Shown in pieces: positions 25,034 through 34,221 of a stretch of DNA of 64,000 nucleotides (position 1 is its first letter; each line of letters opens with the position of its first letter). Below the pieces are notes generated by a model. It did not search any database, was not told where the DNA came from, and saw only the letters and a program-made list of their open reading frames with translations. Origin of the DNA: Sphingosinicella soli (GTDB taxonomy: Bacteria; Pseudomonadota; Alphaproteobacteria; Sphingomonadales; Sphingomonadaceae); NCBI RefSeq assembly GCF_014199685.1, contig NZ_JACHNZ010000004.1, forward strand, positions 1-64,000, given 5' to 3'. The position numbers were made by a program, and so were the translations under genes.

Positions 25034-26293
25034 TCAGAGCGCCTTGACGATCAGCGAGGCGTTGGTGCCGCCGAAGCCGAAGCTGTTGTTGAGCGCGGCC
25101 TTGATCTTCCGCTTGCGCGCCACGAGCGGCACGAGATCGACACCCGCGCAGCCGTCGCTGGGGTTTTCGAGATTGATCGTCGGCGGCGCAACCTGATCGC
25201 GGATGGCGAGCAGGCAGAAGATCGTCTCGACCGCGCCTGCGCCGCCGAGCAAGTGCCCGATCGCGCTTTTGGTGGAGGACATCGAAACCGTATCCATCGC
25301 GCTGCCGAACAGGCGGCGGACGGCGCCAAGCTCGATCTCGTCGCCGAGCGGCGTCGAGGTGCCGTGGGCGTTGACGTAATCGATGTCTTCCGGGTTCAGG
25401 CCGGCCCTCTTCAGCGCCATCTGCATCGCGCGGAAGCCGCCGAAGCCTTCCGGGTGCGGCGCCGTGACGTGATAGGCATCGCCGGTGAGGCCGTAGCCGA
25501 CGACCTCGCCGTAGATTTTCGCGCCGCGCGCCTTCGCGTGCTCATACTCCTCGAGCACGACGACACCCGCGCCTTCGCCCATGACGAAGCCGTCGCGGTC
25601 CTTGTCGTAGGGGCGGCTGGCGCGCTCGGGCTGGTCGTTGAACGCGGTGGAGAGCGCCCGCGCCTGCGCGAAGCCTGCGATGCCGAGCGGGCAGATCGCG
25701 CTTTCGGCGCCGCCCGCGAGCATGATGTCGGCATCGTCGAGCGCGATCATGCGCGCGGCGTCGCCGATCGAGTGCGCGCCTGTCGAGCAGGCCGTGACGA
25801 CGGCATGATTCGGGCCCATCAGGCCGTATTTGATCGAAACCTGCCCCGACACGAGATTGATGAGGCGGCCGTGCACGAAATGCGGGCTGACGCGGCGCGG
25901 GCCTTTTTCGTGAAGCACGATCGATTCGGATTCGATGCCCGGCAAACCGCCGATGCCCGAGCCGATCGAGCAGCCCGCACGGAGCTTCTGCTCGTCGGTG
26001 AGGTGGGCGAGGCCCGCATCCTCGATCGCCTGACCGGCCGCATCGATGCCGAACTGGATGAACAGATCGACCTGGCGCTGCACCTTGTGATCGACGCGCT
26101 TCGAGACGTCCCAGCCATCCTCGCGGCCGTCCATCTTCACTTCGCAGGCGATCGTGCAGGCCTGATCCGACGGATCGAAACGGGTGATGCGCGCGGCGCC
26201 CGACTTCGAGGCAAGGATGCCCCGCCAGCTTGATTCGACGTCCCCGCCGAGGGGTGTAACAAGACCCAGTCCGGTGACGACGACGCGGCGCAT
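25034..26293 (-). CDS. fabF: Beta-ketoacyl-ACP synthase II
   Basis: A 419-residue condensing enzyme that elongates acyl-ACP with malonyl-ACP. The catalytic triad is present: Cys169 (VVTACSTGAHSIG), His in NAHGTSTPLGD, and His in KSAIGHLLGGAGAVE. Length and C-terminus (NSFGFGGTNASLIV) are normal. It is separated from acpP by 101 bp containing a large hairpin (26321-26357), which probably adjusts the amount of fabF message relative to acpP. Confidence 0.96.
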   Translation of the reverse strand: MRRVVVTGLGLVTPLGGDVESSWRGILASKSGAARITRFDPSDQACTIACEVKMDGREDGWDVSKRVDHKVQRQVDLFIQFGIDAAGQAIEDAGLAHLTDEQKLRAGCSIGSGIGGLPGIESESIVLHEKGPRRVSPHFVHGRLINLVSGQVSIKYGLMGPNHAVVTACSTGAHSIGDAARMIALDDADIMLAGGAESAICPLGIAGFAQARALSTAFNDQPERASRPYDKDRDGFVMGEGAGVVVLEEYEHAKARGAKIYGEVVGYGLTGDAYHVTAPHPEGFGGFRAMQMALKRAGLNPEDIDYVNAHGTSTPLGDEIELGAVRRLFGSAMDTVSMSSTKSAIGHLLGGAGAVETIFCLLAIRDQVAPPTINLENPSDGCAGVDLVPLVARKRKIKAALNNSFGFGGTNASLIVKAL

Positions 26294-26320
26294 GCGGTTC
26301 TCCCGTGATCCTTATAACAA

Positions 26321-26357
26321 GCGAGCGGCCCTCCGGCTTTTCCGGGGAGCCGCTCGC
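26321..26357 (-). promoter_or_regulatory. Intercistronic hairpin between acpP and fabF
   Basis: A 9-bp perfect outer stem (GCGAGCGGC/GCCGCTCGC), extended inward by imperfect CCGG pairing around an AAAA loop. On the transcribed minus strand it lies 38 nt after the acpP stop. It is not followed by a T-run, so partial termination or protection of the abundant acpP message is more likely than a full stop. Confidence 0.6.
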
Positions 26358-26394
26358 GAATACCATGCCGTTTTGTTCGGCAAGCGTCCCCGTG

Positions 26395-26634
26395 TCAGGC
26401 GGCGCTGTTTTCCTCGATGTAGCCGATGGCATCCTTCACGGTGAGGATCTTCTCGGCGGCATCGTCGGGGATCTCGACACCGAACTCTTCCTCGAACGCC
26501 ATCACCAGCTCGACAGTGTCGAGGCTGTCTGCGCCGAGATCGTCGATGAAGCTCGCGTCTTCGGTCACCTTGTCCGGCTCGACGCCGAGGTGCTCGACGA
26601 CGATCTTCTTCACGCGCTCTGCGACATCGCTCAT
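26395..26634 (-). CDS. acpP: Acyl carrier protein
   Basis: A 79-residue acidic four-helix carrier of growing fatty acyl chains. Phosphopantetheine attaches at Ser37 in [13 protein letters not shown]. Size and sequence are standard. An AGGGGACC ribosome site precedes the ATG. The 93-bp gap upstream to fabG is large enough for its own promoter, common because the protein is needed in excess. Confidence 0.97.
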   Translation of the reverse strand: MSDVAERVKKIVVEHLGVEPDKVTEDASFIDDLGADSLDTVELVMAFEEEFGVEIPDDAAEKILTVKDAIGYIEENSAA

Positions 26635-26727
26635 ATAAATGGTCCCCTAGAAGAACAGACTGATGTTTGAAGTTGGCAGTAACCGTGTGTCCGTGGCCTT
26701 GCAAGTCCCCGCGTAGTGTCGGGAGGC

Positions 26728-27465
26728 TCAGATCATCGCCATTCCGCCGTTCACATGCAGCGTCTGGCCGGTCACGTAAGCCGCCTCGCGGCTGGCGAGG
26801 TAAACGACGGCGGATGCCACGTCGCCGCCTTCGCCGAGGCGACCCGCCGGAATCCGGGCCGTCAGCGCCTCTTTCTGGGCGTCTGGAAGCGCATCGGTCA
26901 TCGCCGATTTGATGAAGCCCGGCGCCACGCAGTTCACCGTGATGTTGCGGCTGGCGACTTCCTGCGCGAGCGCCTTCGACATGCCGACGAGACCGGCCTT
27001 GGAGGCCGCGTAGTTGATCTGCCCCGGATTGCCGGTCGCGCCGACGACCGAGGTGATCGAAATGATCCGCCCGAAACGCGCCTTCATCATGGGCTTCAGC
27101 GCCGCGCGCGACAGGCGGAAGGCGGCTTCGAGGTTGATGCGGATCACGTCCGACCACTCCTCGTCCTTCATGCGCATCGCGAGGTTGTCGCGCGTGACGC
27201 CTGCATTGTTCACGAGGATATCGATGCCGCCCATCGCCTCCACGGCGCGGCCCACGAGCGCGTCCACCGCCGCACTGTCGGAAAGGTTGCAGGGCAGAAT
27301 GTGCGTATCGCCGCCGATTTCAGCAGCGACGGCCTTCAAGGCGTCCTCGCGGGTGCCGGAAAGCGCCAGCGTCGCGCCCCGATCGACAAGCGATTTCGCG
27401 ATCGCCGCGCCGATGCCGCCGCTGGCGCCGGTGACGAGCGCCTTCATTCCGGTAAGATCGAACAT
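26728..27465 (-). CDS. fabG: 3-oxoacyl-ACP reductase
   Basis: A 245-residue short-chain dehydrogenase that reduces beta-ketoacyl-ACP with NADPH. It has the TGASGGIG cofactor motif (12-19), NNAGV (86-90), and the catalytic Ser138, Tyr152 and Lys156 (NYAASKAG). The frame runs on upstream, but ATG 27465 follows GGAGGGGC and matches the family start. It lies 13 bp after fabD. Confidence 0.95.
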   Translation of the reverse strand: MFDLTGMKALVTGASGGIGAAIAKSLVDRGATLALSGTREDALKAVAAEIGGDTHILPCNLSDSAAVDALVGRAVEAMGGIDILVNNAGVTRDNLAMRMKDEEWSDVIRINLEAAFRLSRAALKPMMKARFGRIISITSVVGATGNPGQINYAASKAGLVGMSKALAQEVASRNITVNCVAPGFIKSAMTDALPDAQKEALTARIPAGRLGEGGDVASAVVYLASREAAYVTGQTLHVNGGMAMI

Positions 27466-27478
27466 GCCTGCCCCTCCG

Positions 27479-28417
27479 CTAGAGTGTCTTCGCCGCCGCC
27501 TCGATGTCATCCATCGAAACGAGGCTGAGCGTTGTCGCATCAGGCTCGATGCGCTTTATCATCGGGCCGAGAACCTTGCCGCCGAACTCGACGAAACTGT
27601 CGACGCCGAGCGCGGCCATCGCGTGGACGCTTTCGCGCCAGCGCACGGTGCCGGTGACCTGCTCGACCAGAAGCCGCCGGATTTCGGCAGGATCGGTAAC
27701 CGGCGCCGCCGTGACGTTGGCGACCACGGGGACGAACGGCAGTGCGATGTTCGCCGCCTCCAGCGCCAGCGCCATCTTCTCGGCGGCGGGCGCCATCAGC
27801 GCGCAGTGGAACGGGGCGGAGACCGGCAGCAGCATGCCGCGCTTGGCGCCGAGCCCCTTGGCAATCTCGATGGCGCGCTCAACCGCCGCCTTGTGCCCGG
27901 AAATGACGACCTGGCCCGGCGCGTTATCGTTCGCGGCCTGGCAGACATCGCCCTGCGCGCCTTCCGCGGCGGCTTTCACGGCGGCTTCGAAATCGAGGCC
28001 CAGCAAGGCCGCCATCGCGCCTTCGCCCACCGGAACCGCCGCCTGCATCGCCTGTCCGCGCAGCTTCAGAAGCCGCGCCGTTTCGGCGAGGCCAAGGCTG
28101 CCCGCCGCGCAGAGCGCCGTATATTCGCCGAGACTGTGGCCCGCCACGTAAGCAGCCTTGTCGGCGAGCAGCAGCCCGCCTTCCTTTTCCAGAACGCGCA
28201 GCGCCGCAATGGCGTTCGCCATGATCGCGGGCTGGGCGTTCTCGGTGAGAATGAGATCGGCTTCGGGGCCTTCGAACATGAGCTTCGAAAGCTTTTGCCC
28301 CAGCGCCTCGTCAACCTCTTGAAACACTTCCCTTGCCGCCGGGCTTGCCGCCGCGAGCGCCTGCCCCATGCCGACCGATTGACTGCCCTGCCCCGGGAAA
28401 ATGAATGCGCGTGCCAT
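27479..28417 (-). CDS. fabD: Malonyl-CoA--ACP transacylase
   Basis: A 312-residue enzyme loading malonyl groups onto ACP. The nucleophile Ser95 is in GHSLGEYTAL and the oxyanion GQGSQ motif is at 10-14. The conserved FHCALMAPA (His) and PVVANVTAAPV blocks follow. It is the first gene of the minus-strand fabD-fabG-acpP-fabF-mltG run. The 278-bp gap to the divergent exported repeat protein at 28696 should hold promoters for both. Confidence 0.95.
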   Translation of the reverse strand: MARAFIFPGQGSQSVGMGQALAAASPAAREVFQEVDEALGQKLSKLMFEGPEADLILTENAQPAIMANAIAALRVLEKEGGLLLADKAAYVAGHSLGEYTALCAAGSLGLAETARLLKLRGQAMQAAVPVGEGAMAALLGLDFEAAVKAAAEGAQGDVCQAANDNAPGQVVISGHKAAVERAIEIAKGLGAKRGMLLPVSAPFHCALMAPAAEKMALALEAANIALPFVPVVANVTAAPVTDPAEIRRLLVEQVTGTVRWRESVHAMAALGVDSFVEFGGKVLGPMIKRIEPDATTLSLVSMDDIEAAAKTL

Positions 28418-28695
28418 AAGGGCCGCCCCTTCTTCGTATATGGTTACAGTGCCTGCGGGAGGCGCTTAGTGATGTCGCGGCTCGCGCGCAAGCGACAGAG
28501 GAATGTTGCGATTCGGCTCCGAATCGTTAAGGTTCTCGCGGTTTTCATTCGCTGCGATGAATGACCCGTTCAGCAGTGGGCCATCATCGCCGTGTAATAA
28601 AGCATGGTCAAATGTCTGGATCGGAGGGCCTTTCCAGGCGTTAATGTGCCGAGTTTCGGCACGCCGGACCGACAACTGGGAGTGGAAGGATTACA

Positions 28696-29829
28696 ATGAC
28701 GTTTGTTTCTCGCTTGACGATGGCTGCGGCGCTCGCATTTGCAGCTCCGATCGGCCTTTCAGCGCCGGCCCTGGCCCAGGCGCTTTCAGCGGGCGTCGGC
28801 AAGCCCCTGCAGGAAGCCTCAAAGCTCGCGAATGCGGGCAACAATGCCGCAGCGACTGCGCGCGTGAATGCCGCCCGCAGTGCTGCAAGCACCGCTGTCG
28901 AGCGCCGCAAGGTCGCTGAAATGGCGGCGTTCGTGCATACCAAGGGTGGCCGCTGGGCCGCCGCCGCGCAGGAGCTGGAAAGCATCGGAGCGCCCGCTTC
29001 GCAGCTCGCCCCGCTTTATTACCGCGCCGGTCAGCTCGACAAGGCGATCACGCTCGGCAAGAAAACCGGCGGCGTGCAAGGCCAGACGATCGTTGCGCAA
29101 TCCTACTTCCGTCAGGGAAATTTCAAGGGCGCTGCAGACGTTTACCAGAACCTCATCAAGCAGAACGGCGCGCGTGAAGCCTGGCTGCAGAGCTTGGCCA
29201 ACGCCCAGTTCAAGATGAATGACAAGAAGGGCTATCTCGCCACGACCGAGCGGCTCATCAAGGTCGATCCGTCACCGGCGCGCTGGCGCGCCCTGCTTGT
29301 CGACATGAAGAACGGCCAGATGCCCCGCGAGGCGAAGCTCGCTCTCTTCGAACTGATGGAGCAGACGGGCAATATCACGAAGCCTGAGGATTATCAGGAG
29401 TATGCCAAGCTCGCGATCGTCGCGAACCAGCCGGCGCTTGCCAAGCGCTCGCTCGAAAGCGGCATGAAAGCGGGCGTGATCCCGGCGAGCGACTCCATGA
29501 ACGCCCGGCTTCTGGAGGCTGCGGCCAAGCGCTCTGCGGCCGCTTCGGCAGGCGTATCCAAGCTGCCGAAGACCGGCGCGGGGCAATTGCAGGCCGGTCA
29601 CGTCGCCTTTGGCGCCGGGGACTACGCCAGGGCTGCGGCGCTTTACGGCGCGGCTGCGAAGGCGGGCGGCGCCACGGCGGACCAGGCCAAGGTTCTGGCC
29701 GGTATCAGCCAGCTGCGTTCGGGCAATCGTGCCGCCGCGTCGGGAACGTTCAAGAGCATTCCGGAAGCGAGCGCGTACAGCGGCGTCGCCGGGCTCTGGG
29801 CGCTCTACACCTCGACGAGCGCCGCCTAA
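28696..29829 (+). CDS. Exported alpha-helical repeat (TPR-like) protein of unknown function
   Basis: A 377-residue Ala-rich protein with a Sec signal peptide (about 1-27, ending APALAQA). The mature part reads as a chain of helical hairpins resembling degenerate TPRs, for example APLYYRAGQLDKAITLGKK, AQSYFRQGNFKGAADVYQNL, LANAQFKMNDKKGYLATTER and HVAFGAGDYARAAALYGAAA. It has no enzyme motif, so a periplasmic scaffold or adaptor is likely. A good ribosome site (GGAAGGATTACA) precedes the ATG, and a hairpin terminator lies at 29873-29910. It stands alone between fabD and rpsF. Related proteins occur across Sphingomonadales. Confidence 0.8.
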   Translation: MTFVSRLTMAAALAFAAPIGLSAPALAQALSAGVGKPLQEASKLANAGNNAAATARVNAARSAASTAVERRKVAEMAAFVHTKGGRWAAAAQELESIGAPASQLAPLYYRAGQLDKAITLGKKTGGVQGQTIVAQSYFRQGNFKGAADVYQNLIKQNGAREAWLQSLANAQFKMNDKKGYLATTERLIKVDPSPARWRALLVDMKNGQMPREAKLALFELMEQTGNITKPEDYQEYAKLAIVANQPALAKRSLESGMKAGVIPASDSMNARLLEAAAKRSAAASAGVSKLPKTGAGQLQAGHVAFGAGDYARAAALYGAAAKAGGATADQAKVLAGISQLRSGNRAAASGTFKSIPEASAYSGVAGLWALYTSTSAA

Positions 29830-29872
29830 CCGCGCTTGCCTTTCCGGCGCGTTTGCGCCATAGGGCCGTCAC

Positions 29873-29910
29873 CAGCGGCGGGGAGCCAGCCTTCCCGCCG
29901 CTGTTTATTT
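29873..29910 (+). terminator. Rho-independent terminator before rpsF
   Basis: A 10-bp stem (CAGCGGCGGG/CCCGCCGCTG) with an 11-nt loop, followed by TTTATTT. It ends the exported repeat protein transcript 44 bp after its stop and separates it from the ribosomal operon. Confidence 0.75.
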
Positions 29911-29984
29911 GTATCCCGTAGCCAGCCGGAGGGGCGGCGGATTGCCCGTCGTCAGCGATCGGTATTTGAGGAGAAAATAGGACC

Positions 29985-30404
29985 ATGCCCTCTTACGAGC
30001 ATGTTTTCCTGGCACGCCAGGACCTGTCCACCGCGCAGGTGGATGGCCTTGCCGAGACGTTCACGAAAATTATCGAGGACGGTGCCGGCAAGGTCGAAAA
30101 GACCGAATACTGGGGCCTCAAGAGCCTCGCTTATCGCATCAAGAAGAATCGCAAGGCGCACTACGTGCTGCTCAACATCGAGGCTCCGGCCCCGGCGCTG
30201 CACGAGCTGGAGCGCAACATCGCGATCAACGAAGATGTGATCCGCTATCAGACGATCCGCGTCGACGAACTTGAAAAAGAGCCTTCGGCGATGATGCGCA
30301 AGAGCGACCGCGGCGAGCGCGACTCGCGCGGTGGACCGCGCGGCGATCGTGGAGACCGCGGTGATCGCGACCGCGGCCCCCGCCGCGAGCGTGAAGGAGA
30401 ATAA
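29985..30404 (+). CDS. rpsF: 30S ribosomal protein S6
   Basis: A 139-residue S6 that pairs with S18 on the small-subunit platform. The core ([38 protein letters not shown]) is normal. The last 30 residues form a charged Arg/Gly/Asp tail ([18 protein letters not shown]), longer than in E. coli but usual for sphingomonads. It is the first gene of rpsF-rpsR-rplI, with TTTGAGGAGAAAATAGGACC before the ATG. Confidence 0.97.
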   Translation: MPSYEHVFLARQDLSTAQVDGLAETFTKIIEDGAGKVEKTEYWGLKSLAYRIKKNRKAHYVLLNIEAPAPALHELERNIAINEDVIRYQTIRVDELEKEPSAMMRKSDRGERDSRGGPRGDRGDRGDRDRGPRREREGE

Positions 30405-30406
30405 AG

Positions 30407-30631
30407 ATGGGACGTCCGTTTTTCCGCCGCCGCAAGACCTGCCCGTTCAGCCGGGCCGATGCGCCGAAGATCGATTACAAAGACGTGCGCCTGCTTCAGG
30501 GCTTCGTCTCCGAGCGCGGCAAGATCGTACCGAGCCGCATCACCGCCGTTTCGGCAAAAAAGCAGCGTGAGCTGGCCAAGGCGATCAAGCGCGCCCGCCA
30601 CCTCGGCCTGCTGCCGTTCCTCGTCCGCTAA
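30407..30631 (+). CDS. rpsR: 30S ribosomal protein S18
   Basis: A 74-residue S18 with the typical [20 protein letters not shown] opening and the [20 protein letters not shown] core. It lies 2 bp after rpsF, so the partners are produced together. Confidence 0.97.
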   Translation: MGRPFFRRRKTCPFSRADAPKIDYKDVRLLQGFVSERGKIVPSRITAVSAKKQRELAKAIKRARHLGLLPFLVR

Positions 30632-30646
30632 GGAAGGATAGAACCC

Positions 30647-31252
30647 ATGGCTATGGACATCATCCTGCTCGAACGCGTCGAGAACCTCGGCGGCATCGGC
30701 GACGTGGTTTCGGTGAAGCCCGGCTACGCCCGTAACTTCCTGTTGCCGCGCGGCAAGGCGCTGCGCGCCAACGACGCCAACAAGGCGAAGTTCGAAGCGA
30801 ACCGCGAGCGCATCGAAAAGGACAACGCCGAGAAGCGTTCAGGGGCAGAGAACGATTCGAAAACGCTGAACGGCGCCAAGATCGTGCTGATCCGCGCCGC
30901 TTCGGATGCGGGCCAACTCTACGGCTCCGTCGCCGCACGCGACATCGCCGAGGCGCTGACCGAGGCAAACGGCATCGCCGTCCACAGAAACCAGGTGGTG
31001 CTGAATACGCCGATCAAGGCGCTGGGCATTCACAAGGTCCGCGTGGCGCTACACCCGGAAGTCAGCATCGAGATCGAAGCCAACGTCGCCCGTTCGAGCG
31101 ACGAGGCCGATCTGCAGGCGCAGGGCGTCAACGTGCTTGCCGACATGTTCGAAAAAGACGTGAGCGGCTTCACGGAAGATCGTGATCCGAACCTTGAGCC
31201 CGGCGAATTCGCAGAGGTCGAGGTTGAAAACGAAGGCGAAGCGAAAGCCTGA
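30647..31252 (+). CDS. rplI: 50S ribosomal protein L9
   Basis: A 201-residue L9. The N-terminal rRNA-binding domain (ILLERVENLGGIGDVV, YARNFLLPRGKALRAN) is joined by a long helix to the C-terminal domain (LYGSVAARDIAEAL, LGIHKVRVALHPEV). It carries an acidic tail of about 50 residues beyond the E. coli length, as is common in alphaproteobacteria. The operon ends at a strong terminator 22 bp downstream. Confidence 0.97.
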   Translation: MAMDIILLERVENLGGIGDVVSVKPGYARNFLLPRGKALRANDANKAKFEANRERIEKDNAEKRSGAENDSKTLNGAKIVLIRAASDAGQLYGSVAARDIAEALTEANGIAVHRNQVVLNTPIKALGIHKVRVALHPEVSIEIEANVARSSDEADLQAQGVNVLADMFEKDVSGFTEDRDPNLEPGEFAEVEVENEGEAKA

Positions 31253-31274
31253 TTCGGCTTCGTGACGAAAAACG

Positions 31275-31307
31275 AGCGGCGCGGGGCAACCTGCGCCGCT
31301 TTTTTTT
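31275..31307. terminator. Bidirectional terminator between rplI and the DUF938 gene
   Basis: The stem AGCGGCGC.../...GCGCCGCT is followed by eight Ts on the plus strand (ending rplI). On the minus strand the same stem is followed by CGTTTTTC, only 6 bp after the stop of the DUF938 methyltransferase. It thus closes both the ribosomal operon and the long minus-strand peptide-catabolism run. Confidence 0.85.
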
Positions 31308-31312
31308 GGTCC

Positions 31313-31927
31313 TCAGCGTTTGCGGAAGATCAGCGACAGGTTGTTCGCGGGCATTTCCACGAGCCCTTCGAAGCCGAGCCCGTTCGCGTCGGCTTCGCTG
31401 CGCACATCGTCCAGATCGCGAAGGCCCCAGCGTGCGTCGCGCGCCTTGAGATCGGCATCAAACGCTTCGTTGCTGGGCGCGGTAGGAACATCCGCGCGGC
31501 GGAACGGCCCGTAGATATAGAGCAGCCCGCCCGGCGGGGCGTGCAGCCCCGCGCCGCGCATCAGACCCTCCGTGGCCGCCCACGGGCTTATGTGAAGCAT
31601 GTTGATGCAAACCGCCGCATCGATGCGCCCGATGGGCCAGCGTTCCGCCGCCGCATCCAGATCGAGCGGCGCGCGGACGTTCTGCAGCCCTTCTGCAGCC
31701 ACCCACGCCGCAATCGAATCGCGCGCGTCCGCCGAGGGATCCGTCGGCTGCCAGAGGAGATCCGGGCGCGCCCGCGCGAAATGCACGACATGCTCGCCCG
31801 TACCGCTCGCAATTTCGAGGACCACGCCCGATTCGGGCAGAAGCGACCCCAGCACGTCCAGGATGGAATCGCGGTTTCGCGCGGTTGCGGGGGCGTATCG
31901 GCGGCCGGCGCGAACAGAGTCTGTCAC
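31313..31927 (-). CDS. DUF938 SAM-dependent methyltransferase
   Basis: A 204-residue protein of the DUF938 methyltransferase family. The SAM motif is VLEIASGTGEHVVHFA, followed by LLWQPTDPSADAR, CINMLHISPW and GGLLYIYGPFR. The true substrate is unknown. The start is GTG 31927: a GGAGAG ribosome site lies seven bases upstream and the N-terminus (RAGRRYAPATARNRDSIL) matches the family. The open frame further upstream is antisense-like and overlaps phhA. It is the last gene of the minus-strand run. Confidence 0.83.
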   Translation of the reverse strand: MTDSVRAGRRYAPATARNRDSILDVLGSLLPESGVVLEIASGTGEHVVHFARARPDLLWQPTDPSADARDSIAAWVAAEGLQNVRAPLDLDAAAERWPIGRIDAAVCINMLHISPWAATEGLMRGAGLHAPPGGLLYIYGPFRRADVPTAPSNEAFDADLKARDARWGLRDLDDVRSEADANGLGFEGLVEMPANNLSLIFRKR

Positions 31928-31982
31928 GCAATCTCTCCAGACAGGGGATTCAAAGTGGACGAGGCCCGTCCGCGCAGCGCCT

Positions 31983-32846
31983 TCATCCGCGCAGGCGGCG
32001 CGCATGGGCCTGCGTGCCCCGCGTGAAGACGCGATCCGTCGCAAGGATGGCGTCTTCGGCGATGTCGTCAGCGCCGAAAATATCTGCATAGACGGGTCCG
32101 AAATCGGTGCTGAGCGTCTGCTCCAGCAGATCCTCGAAGCTGTCGATGACGAAATAGCTCTGCTGGTAGTCGTCGATCCGGTAGCGCGTGCGCATGACGC
32201 GCTTGAGATCGAAACCGATGCGGTTGGGGCTCGGATCGTCGAGCGCGAAAACGGATTCGCCGAACGAGGACACGATCCCCGCGCCGTAGAGGCGCAGCGC
32301 ATCGCCCTCGCGGATGAGGCCGAATTCAACCGTGTACCAGTAAAGCCGCGCGAGCTTGCCCAGAACGCCGGTGCTCGCGGCGCGAAGGCCACCCTCGCCG
32401 TAGGCCTGCATGTAATCGGCGTAAACCGGGTTGGCGAGCAGCGGCGCATGTCCGAACACATCGTGGAAGACATCGGGTTCTTCCAGATAATCGAGCTGTT
32501 CGGGCGTGCGAATGAAGCGCCCGGCAACGAAGCGCCGGTTCGCGAGATGTTCGAAGAACACGCGGTCGGGGACGAGGCCCGGCACGGCGACGACCTGCCA
32601 GCCGGTCGCCTTCATCAGGCGATCCGACAAGACCTCGAAATCCGGGATCCCGCCTTCCGACATGCCGAGCGTATCGAGCCCCTGCAGAAAAGCGGGAACG
32701 ACCCGGCCGGGAAGCATGCCCGTCTGCCGCGCGAACAGACGGTCCCACATCGCATGTTCGGCGGGGGTATAATCCCCCCACCGCTGCGGCACGGTCCAAT
32801 CGGCGGCGGCGCCCTGCGGCGGCGCGGTCTCGCAATCCCCTGTCAT
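31983..32846 (-). CDS. phhA: Phenylalanine-4-hydroxylase
   Basis: A 287-residue pterin-dependent mono-oxygenase converting phenylalanine to tyrosine, the entry to aromatic amino-acid breakdown. The iron ligands are His128 and His133 (DVFHDVFGHAP) and Glu174 (WYTVEFGLI), spaced as in the Chromobacterium enzyme. It lacks the N-terminal ACT domain, as do all bacterial forms. It lies 51 bp after the M19 dipeptidase on the same strand, so released Phe could be its substrate (inference). Confidence 0.95.
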   Translation of the reverse strand: MTGDCETAPPQGAAADWTVPQRWGDYTPAEHAMWDRLFARQTGMLPGRVVPAFLQGLDTLGMSEGGIPDFEVLSDRLMKATGWQVVAVPGLVPDRVFFEHLANRRFVAGRFIRTPEQLDYLEEPDVFHDVFGHAPLLANPVYADYMQAYGEGGLRAASTGVLGKLARLYWYTVEFGLIREGDALRLYGAGIVSSFGESVFALDDPSPNRIGFDLKRVMRTRYRIDDYQQSYFVIDSFEDLLEQTLSTDFGPVYADIFGADDIAEDAILATDRVFTRGTQAHARRLRG

Positions 32847-32897
32847 TCCCCGCTGATAACAGAAACGCGGAAAACCGGAATGGCCGAGTGTCGATCG

Positions 32898-34061
32898 TCA
32901 GCGCGCTGCGTTTTCCTCGGCGAGGCGCAGGAGGCGCAGCACGTTGCCGCTCCAGATTTTCTCGATATCGGCGTCCGAAAAGCCCTCGGCATGAAGGCGC
33001 TCGGTGATCTTGGGCAGCCCGCCGATGTCTTCAAGGCCCTTCACGCCGCCGCCGCCGTCCCAGTCGGCGCCGATGCCGACATGATCCACGCCCGCCACCT
33101 TGATGATGTGGAGCAGGCTTTGCATGAAGGCTTCGAAATCCGTGTTCTGGATCGGCAGAACCGCATCGAGCGCACGCGTTTCGCGCGTCAGCTGCGCCTG
33201 CTGTTCCGGCGTCATCGTGCCCATGTTTTCGATCTGCCCGAACAGCGCGCTGCGCTCGGGCGTGAAATTCATCGTCGCGAGGAACACGGTTGTGACGCAG
33301 ATCACGCCGCCCGCCTCGGCGAGCTTGCGGATGCGCGCATCATCGAGGTTCCGCGGCTGATCCGAGATGGTTTTCGAACCCGAGTGGGACAGGACCAGCG
33401 GTGTCTTCGACAGGCTCACCATCTGGTCGAACGCGGCGTCGGAGGAATGGCTCGCGTCGATCACCATGCCGAGCCGGTTCATCTCGGCAACCCATTGGCG
33501 CCCGAGCGGGCTGAGGCCGTTCCACTTCGGGGTATCGGTGGCGGAATCGGCGAACTGGTTGTTCTTGCCGTGCACCGGCCCCGCCATGCGCACGCCGAGG
33601 ATGTAGAACGTCTCCAGCAGCGACAGATCCTCGCCCAGGGGATAGGAATTCTCGATGCTGAGCCAGCCGAAGCGCTTGCCTTCGGCATCCATCCGCTTCG
33701 CGTCGGCCGCCGTGGAGATGAGCGCGATCCGGTCCGGAAACTTCGCCAGCGTCGAGCGGATGAGTTCGGCGCGGCCGAGGGCGTAAGCCTTCGCCTTGGC
33801 GAACCCCTCCGGCGTCACCGGCCCCTGCTCGGTATAGATGACGAAGAAACCGCCATCGAGATTGCCCGCGTCCATGCGCCCGAGATCGACCTGCACGAGA
33901 TCGGTATCGTAGCTGTGCGTGTCGCCGAAGCTCCAGCCCGGCCGCGCGAAGTGCATCGGCGTATCGAGATGCGTGTCGAGCGTGAGCGTGCGCTGGTGCA
34001 GCGTTTCGGCATGCGCCGGGAGCGCCGCAGCGAGCAGGACGGAGGCAAGAACACGCTTCAC
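32898..34061 (-). CDS. Exported M19 membrane-dipeptidase homologue (Sec)
   Basis: A 387-residue zinc dipeptidase of the renal-dipeptidase family, which hydrolyses dipeptides and tolerates a D-residue at the C-terminal position. A Sec signal peptide ends near PAHAE (residue 18). Zinc-site blocks are LDTHLDTPMH, the bridging Glu in WLSIENSYPL, VLSHSGSK and VIDASHSSD, with VDHVGIGADWDGGGG near the end. It follows the YkvI permease by 160 bp in the same direction and is followed by phhA. No promoter of the shared type is visible in that gap. Confidence 0.9.
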   Translation of the reverse strand: MKRVLASVLLAAALPAHAETLHQRTLTLDTHLDTPMHFARPGWSFGDTHSYDTDLVQVDLGRMDAGNLDGGFFVIYTEQGPVTPEGFAKAKAYALGRAELIRSTLAKFPDRIALISTAADAKRMDAEGKRFGWLSIENSYPLGEDLSLLETFYILGVRMAGPVHGKNNQFADSATDTPKWNGLSPLGRQWVAEMNRLGMVIDASHSSDAAFDQMVSLSKTPLVLSHSGSKTISDQPRNLDDARIRKLAEAGGVICVTTVFLATMNFTPERSALFGQIENMGTMTPEQQAQLTRETRALDAVLPIQNTDFEAFMQSLLHIIKVAGVDHVGIGADWDGGGGVKGLEDIGGLPKITERLHAEGFSDADIEKIWSGNVLRLLRLAEENAAR

Positions 34062-34221
34062 TTCATTTCTCCCTTTTCATCACCGTGAACGGCTGGCCGG
34101 TCGACCGGGCTCAACAAAACGCACCCTGACCGACCGGCACGCGTTCGCCGGGTTTCAAAGCCCGCAGCCCTGGGACGGCGACGGGTGATCGATCCCGGCA
34201 ATCGCGATTGGATTCGCGCGC

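Noticed and set aside
31599-34088. 829-residue frame antisense to phhA and the M19 dipeptidase
   Set aside because: It is composed of Arg/Ala/His-rich shadow sequence without any domain, and both genes on the other strand are well supported.
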